Positions 53,735 to 61,941 of a DNA stretch of 64,000 nt are shown piece after piece. Position numbers and translations under genes: made by a program. Origin of the DNA: an uncultured Opitutia bacterium (GTDB lineage: Bacteria; Verrucomicrobiota; Verrucomicrobiia; Opitutales; Opitutaceae); contig CALFZM010000282.1 of the NCBI GenBank assembly GCA_937952235.1, positions 1 to 64,000 on the forward strand, in the 5' to 3' direction. Every line of letters begins with the position of its first letter. The stretch's first letter is position 1. The notes under the pieces are model-generated. The model worked only from the letters and a program-made list of their open reading frames with translations. It was not told the origin of the DNA and ran no database searches.

Positions 53735-55192
53735 ATGCACCCCGTTACCCGCCGTTCCTTCGTCAAGTCCTCCGCGGCCGCCTTCGCCGCCGCGTTCACC
53801 GCCCGTTCCTGGGCGCAGGTAGCCGGCGCCAACGGCGACGTCCGGGTCGCCGTCGTCGGCCTCAACGGCCGCGGCCGCGCCCACCTCGGCAGCCTCAGCC
53901 GCATCAGCGGAGTGCGCGTGGTGGCGTTGTGCGACGCCGACAGCGCCGTGCTCGCCGGCGCGAAGGCGAATTTCGCCCGCAACGGCGGCAGCGTGAAGAC
54001 GTATGTCGACCTGCGCGAGCTGCTCGCCTCGTCGGAGATCGATGCCGTCTCCATCGCGACGCCCAACCACTGGCATGCCTTGCAGGGCATCTGGGCCTGC
54101 GAGGCGGGCAAGGATGTGTACATCGAGAAGCCGGTCTCGCACAACATCTGGGAAGGGCGCCAGCTCGTGAACGCCGCCGCGAAGCACCGGCGCGTCGTCC
54201 AGTGCGGCACCCAGATCCGCTCCGGCGAGGGCCTGCAGGAGGCGGTGGCGTGGGTGAAGGCCGGAAACCTCGGCCGGATCACGGCCGCGCGCGGATTCTG
54301 TTACAAGCGGCGCGACAGCATCGGCACGGTCGACGGCCCCCAGCCGATCCCGGCCTCGGTGAACTATGACCTCTGGTGCGGGCCCGCCCCCAAGGCGGAG
54401 CTGCGCCGCAAGCGGCTGCACTACGACTGGCACTGGGTGCACGTCACGGGCAACGGCGACGTCGGGAACCAGGGCATCCACCAGATGGACGTCGCCCGCT
54501 GGTTCCTCGGCGAGGCGGGCCTCCCGCGCCGCACGCTCAGCGTCGGCGGCCGGCTCGGTTACGTCGATGACGGCGACACGCCGAACACCCAGGTCGTGAT
54601 CCACGATTACGCCTCGGCGCCGCTCATCTTCGAGGTGCGCGGACTGCCGGCGAAGCCCGGCGCGACGGGGCCCGACGCGATGGACAGGTACCGCGGCGTC
54701 GGCGTGGGCAACGTGATCGACTGCGAAGGCGGCAGCATCGTCTCGACGAACTATTTCACCGCCACCGCCCTCGACCGGGCCGGCAAGGTCGTGAAGGAGT
54801 TCAAGGGCGCGGACCGGCACATGCAGAACTTCATCGACGTCGTGCGCAGCCGGAAGACCGCGCAGCTCTACGGCCCGATCCTCGAAGGGCACGTCTCGAG
54901 CGCCCTCTGCCACCTGGGCAACATCTCCCACGTCCTGGGCCGGGCGCTGCCGCCACCCGTGCTGCTGGAGAAGGTGAAGGGCAACGCGCCGCTCGCGGAG
55001 GCCCACGGCCGGATGGTCGAGCACCTGGCGAGGAACCAGGTCGACCTCGCCCGCACCCCGCTCACGTACGGCGTCCCGCTCACGCTCGCCGCCGGGCGCG
55101 AGGCGTTCGCCGGTGAGTTCGCGCGCGAGGCCACGCCGCTCCTGACGCGGCCGTACCGGGAGCCGTACGTGGTCAAGGCGATCGCGACCTGA
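53735..55192 (+). CDS. Tat-exported Gfo/Idh/MocA-family oxidoreductase, second copy
   Basis: 485 residues. The Tat signal is VTRRSFVKSSAAAFAAAFT. The Rossmann loop is VGLNGRG (41-47) and the EKP motif is in DVYIEKPVSHN. The C-terminal domain carries HWVHVTGNGDVGNQGIHQMDVARW, typical of the large planctomycete/verrucomicrobial subgroup. It would act on sugar hydroxyls outside the cytoplasm with a bound nicotinamide cofactor. ATG 53735 starts the signal. The DUF6807 gene is immediately upstream. Confidence 0.92.
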   Translation: MHPVTRRSFVKSSAAAFAAAFTARSWAQVAGANGDVRVAVVGLNGRGRAHLGSLSRISGVRVVALCDADSAVLAGAKANFARNGGSVKTYVDLRELLASSEIDAVSIATPNHWHALQGIWACEAGKDVYIEKPVSHNIWEGRQLVNAAAKHRRVVQCGTQIRSGEGLQEAVAWVKAGNLGRITAARGFCYKRRDSIGTVDGPQPIPASVNYDLWCGPAPKAELRRKRLHYDWHWVHVTGNGDVGNQGIHQMDVARWFLGEAGLPRRTLSVGGRLGYVDDGDTPNTQVVIHDYASAPLIFEVRGLPAKPGATGPDAMDRYRGVGVGNVIDCEGGSIVSTNYFTATALDRAGKVVKEFKGADRHMQNFIDVVRSRKTAQLYGPILEGHVSSALCHLGNISHVLGRALPPPVLLEKVKGNAPLAEAHGRMVEHLARNQVDLARTPLTYGVPLTLAAGREAFAGEFAREATPLLTRPYREPYVVKAIAT

Positions 55193-55229
55193 GCCGTGCG
55201 GCCGGCGCGACCCGTCGCGGGGCCGCCGG

Positions 55230-56984
55230 ATGCCAGCGACCGTCCTTGTCATGGTTCAGCCGATACGCGCGACGGTCCGCCGGATGCTGCCGTGGCTGCT
55301 CCTCCTGGCGGGGGCCGGGCCGGGGCTGGCGGCCGCCGACGACCGCCCGGTCGTCGCGCTGCCGCCGTTCCTCGTCGAGGAGGCCGCGAAGGGCCCGCCC
55401 TGGCGGTATACGGAGACGCCGGGCTACGAGGTGCTCTCGCGCTGCGACGATGCGGCGACCCGGCGCGTGATCGAAAGCCACCATGCGCTGCACCACCTGC
55501 TCGCGCACCTCCTGCCGGAAACGCTGCAGCTTCGCACCGCGGTCCCGCGCATCCTCATTCTTTACGACGAGGAACTGCAGCCGGCCGCGTCGCGCGAGGT
55601 CATCGAGCGGATGCTCCGTCCGGAGCCGGTGCCCGTCGCGGAGGACGGGGTGGGCCTGCCGGGCGGGCGCGGCATGCGGTTCGGCCCGCCGGGGGCCCCG
55701 CGGCGGCTGCAGTTCCTGCCCAACCTGCGGCTCTGGGATCGCGACGGCATGGCGGTGTTCATGATCGTGCGGCGGGGGGATTTCGACGCCGGGGGGCTGG
55801 CGCTGACGCCCGACTACGTCGCCTACCTGGTGAAGTCCAGGCTGCCTGCGCTGCCGCCCTGGTTCGTCCACGGCTTCCTTGCCCTGTACCAGGACATCAA
55901 ATACGACGGGGGGCGGCTCACGCTCGAGCCGATGGAGTGGATCTCCCCGCTGCACACCGCGGCGTTGAAGAAGGATCCTAAGCAGGCCCCGCCGGTGCGG
56001 CCGGTGGGCGGGATCCTCCGGTCGGAGCCGCCGCCCGCCGACGCCCACGGCACCTACACGCCCATGGAAGCGTGGCGGGCGCAGGCGCTGCTGCTGGTGC
56101 GGTGGGGCCTGGATCCGGCGGGCGGCGAACGCCGGCTGGGCTTGCTCCGCTACGTCGAGCGCTCCTCCGTGGCCGGCGCAAGCGAGGAGCTCTGGCGTGA
56201 ATGCCTCGGGCTCGATTTCGCCGCCACCCAGGAGCAGCTGACCGCGTACCTCCCGACGGCCGTGCGCCGGTCACTCACCTTCCGGCCGGAGAAGACCACG
56301 CCGCTGCCGCCGTACGTGCTGCGCAATGCGAGCGACGGGCAGATTGCGCGGCTCAAGGGCGACTGGGAGCGCCTGGAGATTCCCTTCGTGCGCCGGATCT
56401 CCGCCGAGCTGGCGCCGAAGTACGTCGAGCAGGCCCGGCGCACGCTCCGGCGCGGCTACGATCGCGGTGAACGCGACCCGCGGCTCCTCGCGGTGCTCGG
56501 CCTGTGCGAGATCGATGCGGGCAACGAGGCCGGGGCCCGCGAGTACCTCAAGGCCGGGTTTGCGATCGGGCCGCTCAGGCCGCGGGCAAATTATGAACTC
56601 GCGCGCCTGCGCTTCGCGGAGATGCGCGCCGCGCCCGCCGCCGACGGTGGACGGTTGAGCGTGGCCCAGGCCGCCGACGTGCTGAGGCCGCTCTTCGCCG
56701 CCCGCGCCGCGGCGCCGCCGCTTCCCGAGGTGTACGAACTCATCGGCGACGTGTGGGCCGCCGTGGCCACAACCCCCAACCGGCAGCACCTCGCCGTGCT
56801 CGACGAAGGCGTGCGCTTCTTCCCGCGCCACGCGCCGCTGGTCTTCCGGGCCGCGGAGTTGCTCGCGACGCATGGCTACCGGGAGGATGCCACCTCCCTG
56901 CTCGAGCTGGCCGAACGGCTCGCCACCGACGAGCCGTCGCGCGAGCGGGTCGCGCGCGTGCGCCGGCAGCTCGCGGCTCCCTGA
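55230..56984 (+). CDS. Exported TPR protein with a degenerate peptidase-MA-like domain
   Basis: 584 residues (start could be the ATG at 55251, giving MVQPIRATVRRMLPW). The signal peptide is ~19-36 of the longer form. LPPFLVEEAAKGPPWRYTETPGYEVLSRCDD is a recurrent Verrucomicrobiota opening. The region ending LPPWFVHGFLALYQDI (208-223) resembles the helix after the HExxH of peptidase-MA/DUF1570 proteins, but the expected zinc helix reads DYVAYL and lacks His and Glu. Residues ~400-584 carry TPR-like helices. It lies 37 bp downstream of the oxidoreductase gene and is probably a binding or scaffolding protein. Confidence 0.75.
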   Translation: MPATVLVMVQPIRATVRRMLPWLLLLAGAGPGLAAADDRPVVALPPFLVEEAAKGPPWRYTETPGYEVLSRCDDAATRRVIESHHALHHLLAHLLPETLQLRTAVPRILILYDEELQPAASREVIERMLRPEPVPVAEDGVGLPGGRGMRFGPPGAPRRLQFLPNLRLWDRDGMAVFMIVRRGDFDAGGLALTPDYVAYLVKSRLPALPPWFVHGFLALYQDIKYDGGRLTLEPMEWISPLHTAALKKDPKQAPPVRPVGGILRSEPPPADAHGTYTPMEAWRAQALLLVRWGLDPAGGERRLGLLRYVERSSVAGASEELWRECLGLDFAATQEQLTAYLPTAVRRSLTFRPEKTTPLPPYVLRNASDGQIARLKGDWERLEIPFVRRISAELAPKYVEQARRTLRRGYDRGERDPRLLAVLGLCEIDAGNEAGAREYLKAGFAIGPLRPRANYELARLRFAEMRAAPAADGGRLSVAQAADVLRPLFAARAAAPPLPEVYELIGDVWAAVATTPNRQHLAVLDEGVRFFPRHAPLVFRAAELLATHGYREDATSLLELAERLATDEPSRERVARVRRQLAAP

Positions 56985-57120
56985 CGTTGGCAATGCAGGC
57001 CGGTCCAGCCGGCGGACGCCGTGCGGAGGCCTCCCGTGCCTCCGAGGCCGCCATCTCCGCCGGCTCAGCCGGACCTCCTGCAGTTGGCCTTCACGTCGGC
57101 CGTGAGAACGGCCGGACTGG

Positions 57121-57199
57121 GGTGGAGCAGCCTGTCCTCAAGCTGCTGCGGACCGGCCCATCTCGCGTCAGCCACCGGGGAACCGGCGGCTCCTCCGCC
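57121..57199. repeat. REPIN-like double-hairpin repeat, copy F
   Basis: 79 bp starting GGTGGAGCAGCCTGTCCTC with CGGACCGGCCC in the centre, ending GGCTCCTCCGCC. It shares outer flanks with copy A (CGGCCGTGAGAACGGCCG before; GGCATCATTCCGGC after). It fills the convergent gap before upp. Confidence 0.8.
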
Positions 57200-57215
57200 A
57201 AGGCATCATTCCGGC

Positions 57216-57836
57216 TCAGGTTCCGTACAGCCGGTCCCCGAAATCGCCGAGCCCGGGCAGGATGTACTTCCGGTCGTTGAGCGCGCGGTCCAGCGCGGCA
57301 GTGTGAATCGCGGTGCCCGGGTGCTGCTGCTCGACGGTGGCGACGCCTTCGGGTGCGCTGACGATGCACACCAGCCGTACGTCGCCGGCGCCGCTGGCCT
57401 TCAGCACCGAGATCGCCATCGCGGCCGAACCCCCGGTGGCAAGCATGGGATCGACGATGAACACGTGCCGGCCCGTCACCGGCGGAAGCTTGCAGTAGTA
57501 ACTGCGCGGCTTGGCGGTCGTGTGATCGCGCTCGATCCCGATGTAGCCGACGCTGACGTCGGGAAACAAATCGGTGAACGGCTGCACCATGCCGAGGCCC
57601 GCCCGGAGGATCGGCACGACCACCAGCGGTTGCGGCGCGAGCACCCGCCCCCGCACCGGTTCGAGCGGCGTCTCGATGCTCTTTTCCTCGGTCTCGATGT
57701 CGCGCGTGGCCTCGATCGCCAGCAGCAGGCTGAGGTGCTGCGCGAGCGTGCGGAACGTCGCCGGTTTCGTGGTCCGGTCCCGCAGGTGCGTGATGAAGTG
57801 GGCGGCGAGCGGATGGTTGAGAATGTGGACAGGCAT
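57216..57836 (-). CDS. upp: Uracil phosphoribosyltransferase
   Basis: 206 residues from the ATG at 57836, close to the usual ~208. The PRPP-binding loop is VFIVDPMLATGGSA. The VVVPILRAGLGM substrate strand, GYIGIERD and the C-terminal uracil-binding end PGLGDFGDRLYGT are all intact. It converts uracil and PRPP to UMP in pyrimidine salvage. The frame is open 24 codons further upstream, but MPVHILNHPLAAHFITHLRD is the normal N-terminus. It stands alone; the REPIN copy F lies just 3' of it. Confidence 0.96.
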   Translation of the reverse strand: MPVHILNHPLAAHFITHLRDRTTKPATFRTLAQHLSLLLAIEATRDIETEEKSIETPLEPVRGRVLAPQPLVVVPILRAGLGMVQPFTDLFPDVSVGYIGIERDHTTAKPRSYYCKLPPVTGRHVFIVDPMLATGGSAAMAISVLKASGAGDVRLVCIVSAPEGVATVEQQHPGTAIHTAALDRALNDRKYILPGLGDFGDRLYGT

Positions 57837-58014
57837 GACGCGCAGGTCGGATCCAAGTGCGAAAACGGCCTGCAGGGAAGCAGGACGTGAACCAGCCCCC
57901 TTCTTCAATGAAAGGATCGCCTTCTTCGGAAGGCTGCGCTCCGTCGCAGCTGCGGCGCTGACAGACGGAACAGCGCCTGCCAGGGTCCCGGACCAGACTC
58001 CGGATGTATCTGCG

Positions 58015-60465
58015 TCAGGGCCGCAGCGCCAGGGCGTGAGCCTTCGGACCGGGCAGCAGCGGCGTCGGCTCTCCCTTCACCCAGGCGGCGTGGCCGGCGC
58101 GGAAAAACGGGGAAAGCGGATGAGCGCTTTGCCCGCCGGGCATGTGAAAGAGACCCTCGGCTTCGTGGCCAGGCGACACGACGAGCCGCTCGCTCGCGCC
58201 GTTGCGCGGGTTTTGCACGCGTGGCATGTCGGCGTCGCCGGGCAGCGGATCGGAGGGCAGGTTGAGCCAGCGTCCGAGCCAGGGAAACGCGTACGTGAAT
58301 GGATGCCGGATCTGCGCAGTGTTGGCGTCGCCCCAGCGCGCGCGTTCGGGCGGGATGCCCTCGCGCGCGAGTTCGGCGCTGACGTCGTCGGCCGCCGCCA
58401 GCAGCAGTTCTTCCCAGCTTGCATAGGCGGGTGCGAGCAGGTGCAGCGGCTTCTCCCGGAGCAGCGTCCACGCGGGCGTTTCCAGCAGGAGATCGCCGGC
58501 GCTGAATTCCGGGTAGGCCTCGACGCAGGGTGCGAAGATGGGATCGAAAATCCGGGCGTGAACGGCGGCGCGGAACCGTTTCGTGAGCCGGAAGCTGACC
58601 GCCTCGACGGTGGCGCGACCTTCCCACCGTTCGGCGGCCGCTCGCAGCGCCGCGCGGGCGGGCTTCGCGGCGGTGGCGGCGGGGGAGAGGGTCTCCAGGA
58701 ACAGCGCGTGCCAGCGCGCGAGAAACAAGGCGCGGTCGTCGAGCAGGATCGCGAGGAAGTCGGCGGGCTTGCCCTGCTGCAGCTCGACCAGCCGGTCGCG
58801 GATCTGGGCGGCGCGGTCCGGACGCCGGTAGGCGCCGTCGCCGAGCTTCGCGAGCCCCTCGCCGCCGACGTGACGCTGGTTGCCTGACCAGAGCCGGCCG
58901 GGGTGCACGCTGGAGGACCCGTGCACGACGGGCACTTCGGCCGGAGTGAGAAAACCGTCCCAGCGCCGGTCGCCGAAGCCCCAGGTGACGGGAAGGCGCC
59001 CGTCGAAGCCCACGCGCTGCGGAATCCGTCCGGCGATCGTCCACGCAATGGCGCCGGCGCGATCGACGAGCGTGATGTTCTGGACCGGAATGCCGGCGCG
59101 GTGGGCCACCGCGATGCCGGCGGCGGTCGTCGTCGCGTCCTCGAGGTCCAGCAGCCCGAGGTTGGCGGCGGCGGGATCGTGCATCGCCATGCGCAGCGCG
59201 AGGGGCAGCCCGCGGTCGTTGGTTCCGACGATCGGCCCCCAGACGGTCCATTCGTACTCGACGGTGACCGGATCCTCGCCCTTGACGCGGATCGTCTCGG
59301 CGCGCCGCTCCATCGCCACGAGTTCGTCGCGCCCGGGCACGCGATAGAGTGTGTGCGCAAGGCTGTTGCGCTCGATCACGATGAGATCGCCGGTGTCGAT
59401 GCAGGCGTTGGTGAAGCCCCAGGCCACGCTGCCGTTGCTGCCGACGACCATGACGGGCGCGCCGGGGAGCGTGACTCCGACTACGCGGCGGCCGCCGTAC
59501 TCGAGGGAGGCGCGGTACCAGATGTTGGGCACGCCGTGGTCGAGGTGCATGTCGTTCGCGAGCATGCCGGCTCCGCTGGCCGTGGCGCTGCCGGCGAGGG
59601 CGAACGCGCTCGAGCCGGCGAGGAAATCGGGATCGCGCGCGGGAAAGGGAAATGCCTCCGCGGCGGCGCGGCCGGCCTTCTGTGCGGCCAGCCGCAGCGG
59701 TTCTCCGGGCGGAGGCACGGCGCCGGTTTTCTGCGCGCGCAGGTTGATCACGCGAGGGCCGGGCACCGGGGCGGCGGGAGCGCTCGTGCCGTCGAGCGCG
59801 GCGTCGGAAGGCGACGCCATCGGGGCGAAGAACGCGAGCGACTCCTGTCCGTACGTGTCGCGCAGCGTCATCAGCGTCCGTTCGTAGCTGCCGTCCTCGA
59901 ACTGCAGGTCGATGGTCATCGCATAAAGCACCAGCAACGTGTCCTCGGGCTGCCAGGGCGCCGGGTCCTGGCGCAGGAGCAGGTACTCGAAGGAGCGGGC
60001 GCGAAGGGCATCGCGGCCCGCGTTCACGCCCGCGACGTAGCTGTCGAGCACCGCGCGTTGCGTGGCGGGCAGCTGCTCCACCACCTGGCGCGCCAGCCGG
60101 CGAAAACCGTGCATCCGGATCCGCCGGTCGCGCGGCAGCGCGCGCGGGCCGAAGAGCTCGGCGAGCTCGCCCGCGGCGGAGCGACGCAGGAGATCCATCT
60201 GGAAGTAGCGATCCTGGCCGTGCAGCCAGCCGAGCGCGCGGGCGGCATCGACGCGGTTCACGGCCTTGATGGCGGGGACGCCGAGGGCGTCGCGTTCGAC
60301 CTGCACCGGAGCGGACAGACCCGCGAGCGTGGCCGCGCCGTCGAGCTGGGGCAGGCTGGCGCGCACGCGCCAGTAGATCCAGCCGCCCGCGAGAAGGGCG
60401 ATGACGATGAGCACGCTGACGGTGCTGGCGAGCAGACGCAGGCGTTTGGCGGCCTCGGGGTTCAT
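58015..60465 (-). CDS. Penicillin acylase family (Ntn-hydrolase) protein, membrane-anchored
   Basis: 816 residues with an N-terminal membrane anchor or signal (~12-32). The A-chain region contains RDALGVPAIKAVNRVDAARALGWLHGQDRYFQMDLLRR. The autoprocessing site is FLAGSSAFALAG with Ser285 as the likely nucleophile; most relatives have GSNNW, here GSSAF. ANDMHLDHGVPNIWY and AWGFTN follow as in the family. The enzyme would hydrolyse an amide such as an acyl-homoserine lactone or acyl-amino acid. It lies 16 bp downstream of the gluconokinase fusion on the same strand. Confidence 0.9.
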   Translation of the reverse strand: MNPEAAKRLRLLASTVSVLIVIALLAGGWIYWRVRASLPQLDGAATLAGLSAPVQVERDALGVPAIKAVNRVDAARALGWLHGQDRYFQMDLLRRSAAGELAELFGPRALPRDRRIRMHGFRRLARQVVEQLPATQRAVLDSYVAGVNAGRDALRARSFEYLLLRQDPAPWQPEDTLLVLYAMTIDLQFEDGSYERTLMTLRDTYGQESLAFFAPMASPSDAALDGTSAPAAPVPGPRVINLRAQKTGAVPPPGEPLRLAAQKAGRAAAEAFPFPARDPDFLAGSSAFALAGSATASGAGMLANDMHLDHGVPNIWYRASLEYGGRRVVGVTLPGAPVMVVGSNGSVAWGFTNACIDTGDLIVIERNSLAHTLYRVPGRDELVAMERRAETIRVKGEDPVTVEYEWTVWGPIVGTNDRGLPLALRMAMHDPAAANLGLLDLEDATTTAAGIAVAHRAGIPVQNITLVDRAGAIAWTIAGRIPQRVGFDGRLPVTWGFGDRRWDGFLTPAEVPVVHGSSSVHPGRLWSGNQRHVGGEGLAKLGDGAYRRPDRAAQIRDRLVELQQGKPADFLAILLDDRALFLARWHALFLETLSPAATAAKPARAALRAAAERWEGRATVEAVSFRLTKRFRAAVHARIFDPIFAPCVEAYPEFSAGDLLLETPAWTLLREKPLHLLAPAYASWEELLLAAADDVSAELAREGIPPERARWGDANTAQIRHPFTYAFPWLGRWLNLPSDPLPGDADMPRVQNPRNGASERLVVSPGHEAEGLFHMPGGQSAHPLSPFFRAGHAAWVKGEPTPLLPGPKAHALALRP

Positions 60466-60481
60466 GGCGCGTGGAGGCGGT

Positions 60482-61423
60482 TCACAGCCCGAGGGCGCGC
60501 CGGATCGCGGCGACGAGCTCTTCCGGCGGGCGGGAAATGTCGAGCGTGAGCGCGTCGGCCGGAGGCTCGAGCGTCTCGAACTGCGACTGCAGCATCGCGG
60601 GTTTCATGAAGTGCTGCCGCTGCTGCATGCGTTCGAGGATGAGCGGGTAGTCGCCGGAAAGATGCACCAGCAGCACGCGGCGAGTGTCCGGAATCGCGGC
60701 GTCGCGGTAGGCCTGGCGCAGGGCGGAGCAGGTCACGACGGCGTTCTCCCCGCGCGCGAGCCGGGTGGCGATGTGAGCGCGGATCGCCGCGAGCCAGGGC
60801 GCGCGGTCGGCGTCGTCGAGCGGCTGGCCGGCGCTCATCTTCGCCACGTTCGCCGGCGGGTGGAAATCGTCGGCATCGCGAAACTCCCACGTCAGCTCCG
60901 CGGCCAGCTTCTCGCCGACCGTGGATTTCCCGCTGCCGGACACGCCCATGAGCAGCACCACGACCGGGTCGCGCAATTCCCAGCTCCGGTTCACCACGGG
61001 ATCGCGGCCTTCGTCGAAGTCGAGGTAGTCGAACATCGTCGTCACCGGCCGGTCCTCGAGCCGGCTCTCCGCGATGCGGCGGGCGAGCACGCTGGCGCCG
61101 ACGTCGCGCCAGCAGCGTTTCATCATGAACCCGTTCCAGACCTCGCACTCCTCGTCGGTGCGCTCGCCGCCGCGCTGCTCGGCCCAGTGCAGCAGCCCCA
61201 GGTCGTCGAGATCCCCGGCGAGCGTGCGGGCCTGGAGTTCAGCGTAGGGCACCCGCAGGAAGTTGCAGCAGCGCAGGTCGAAGCCGCGGCCCAGGTTTTC
61301 CGCGTAATCGGCGGCCGGGAGCCGTCCGGCCGCGTGCAGCCGGATCTTGTCGAGCATCCGCCCGAAATACACGAGGCGGCCCACGCGGGCATAGGGAGTG
61401 CGAAGTCCGGGGACGAGAGGCAT
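60482..61423 (-). CDS. DUF5069-gluconokinase fusion protein
   Basis: 313 residues. Residues ~1-148 are DUF5069 (VYFGRMLDKIRLHAAGRLPA, LGRGFDLRCCNFLRV, EVWNGFMMKRCW, TMFDYLDFDEGR). Residues ~152-313 are a gluconokinase of the GntK type: P-loop GVSGSGKST (160-168), FRDADDFHPPANVAKMSAGQPLDDADRAPWL and a late QHFMKPAMLQSQFETLE. It would phosphorylate gluconate to 6-phosphogluconate. Both parts are normally separate proteins. The start at 61423 begins MPLVPGLRTPYARVG, the usual DUF5069 opening. It is followed 16 bp later by the penicillin-acylase-family gene. Confidence 0.9.
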   Translation of the reverse strand: MPLVPGLRTPYARVGRLVYFGRMLDKIRLHAAGRLPAADYAENLGRGFDLRCCNFLRVPYAELQARTLAGDLDDLGLLHWAEQRGGERTDEECEVWNGFMMKRCWRDVGASVLARRIAESRLEDRPVTTMFDYLDFDEGRDPVVNRSWELRDPVVVLLMGVSGSGKSTVGEKLAAELTWEFRDADDFHPPANVAKMSAGQPLDDADRAPWLAAIRAHIATRLARGENAVVTCSALRQAYRDAAIPDTRRVLLVHLSGDYPLILERMQQRQHFMKPAMLQSQFETLEPPADALTLDISRPPEELVAAIRRALGL

Positions 61424-61544
61424 GAGGAGGGAGGAGAGGAGGAGCGCCCGCGCATCCTGCGGCGGCCGGCAGCGAGCGAGCGTTCGCGGCCCGGGCCCGG
61501 ACATCAAACTTCAAACATCGGGCGGCGGACGACGTCGGCGCGGG

Positions 61545-61850
61545 TCACTTCCGGTACAGGCGGCCGAAATAGAGCCCGGTGGCGAGGACGCCCAGCAACC
61601 AGGTTGGAACGTTGACCCAGAGCTGATGGAAAGGAATCGGGTAGTGACGGCACGCCCAGATGATGAGGACGTGTTTCACCGCGATGAGGATCCAGCAGAA
61701 CAGGATCATCCGTTCCACCCTCGGGTTGCGCGGCATCGGGCGGCCGACCCGGACCTCCTTCACGAACGCGTGCCGGGCGACGTCAGGATGGGACGGCCGC
61801 CCGGTGATCAGTTGGAAGAGGTTCGCGAACATGCGGAGTCTTCGCAGCAT
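61545..61850 (-). CDS. Small two-helix membrane protein
   Basis: 101 residues from the ATG at 61850 (95 from 61832). The N-terminal ~40 residues are soluble and basic (MFANLFQLITGRPSHPDVARH). Two membrane helices follow: MILFCWILIAVKHVLIIWAC and WVNVPTWLLGVLATGLYFGRL. No family is recognised. It lies between the DUF5069-gluconokinase gene (same strand) and a divergent molybdoenzyme gene. Confidence 0.65.
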   Translation of the reverse strand: MLRRLRMFANLFQLITGRPSHPDVARHAFVKEVRVGRPMPRNPRVERMILFCWILIAVKHVLIIWACRHYPIPFHQLWVNVPTWLLGVLATGLYFGRLYRK

Positions 61851-61941
61851 GTCCGGCCGCCGCGGAATTGCAAAGGGGACTCGGCCGGCACGAAGCAGCG
61901 CGCAGCATTGAAGTGGCCGCGGGGTTGCGCACCTTGGCGGC

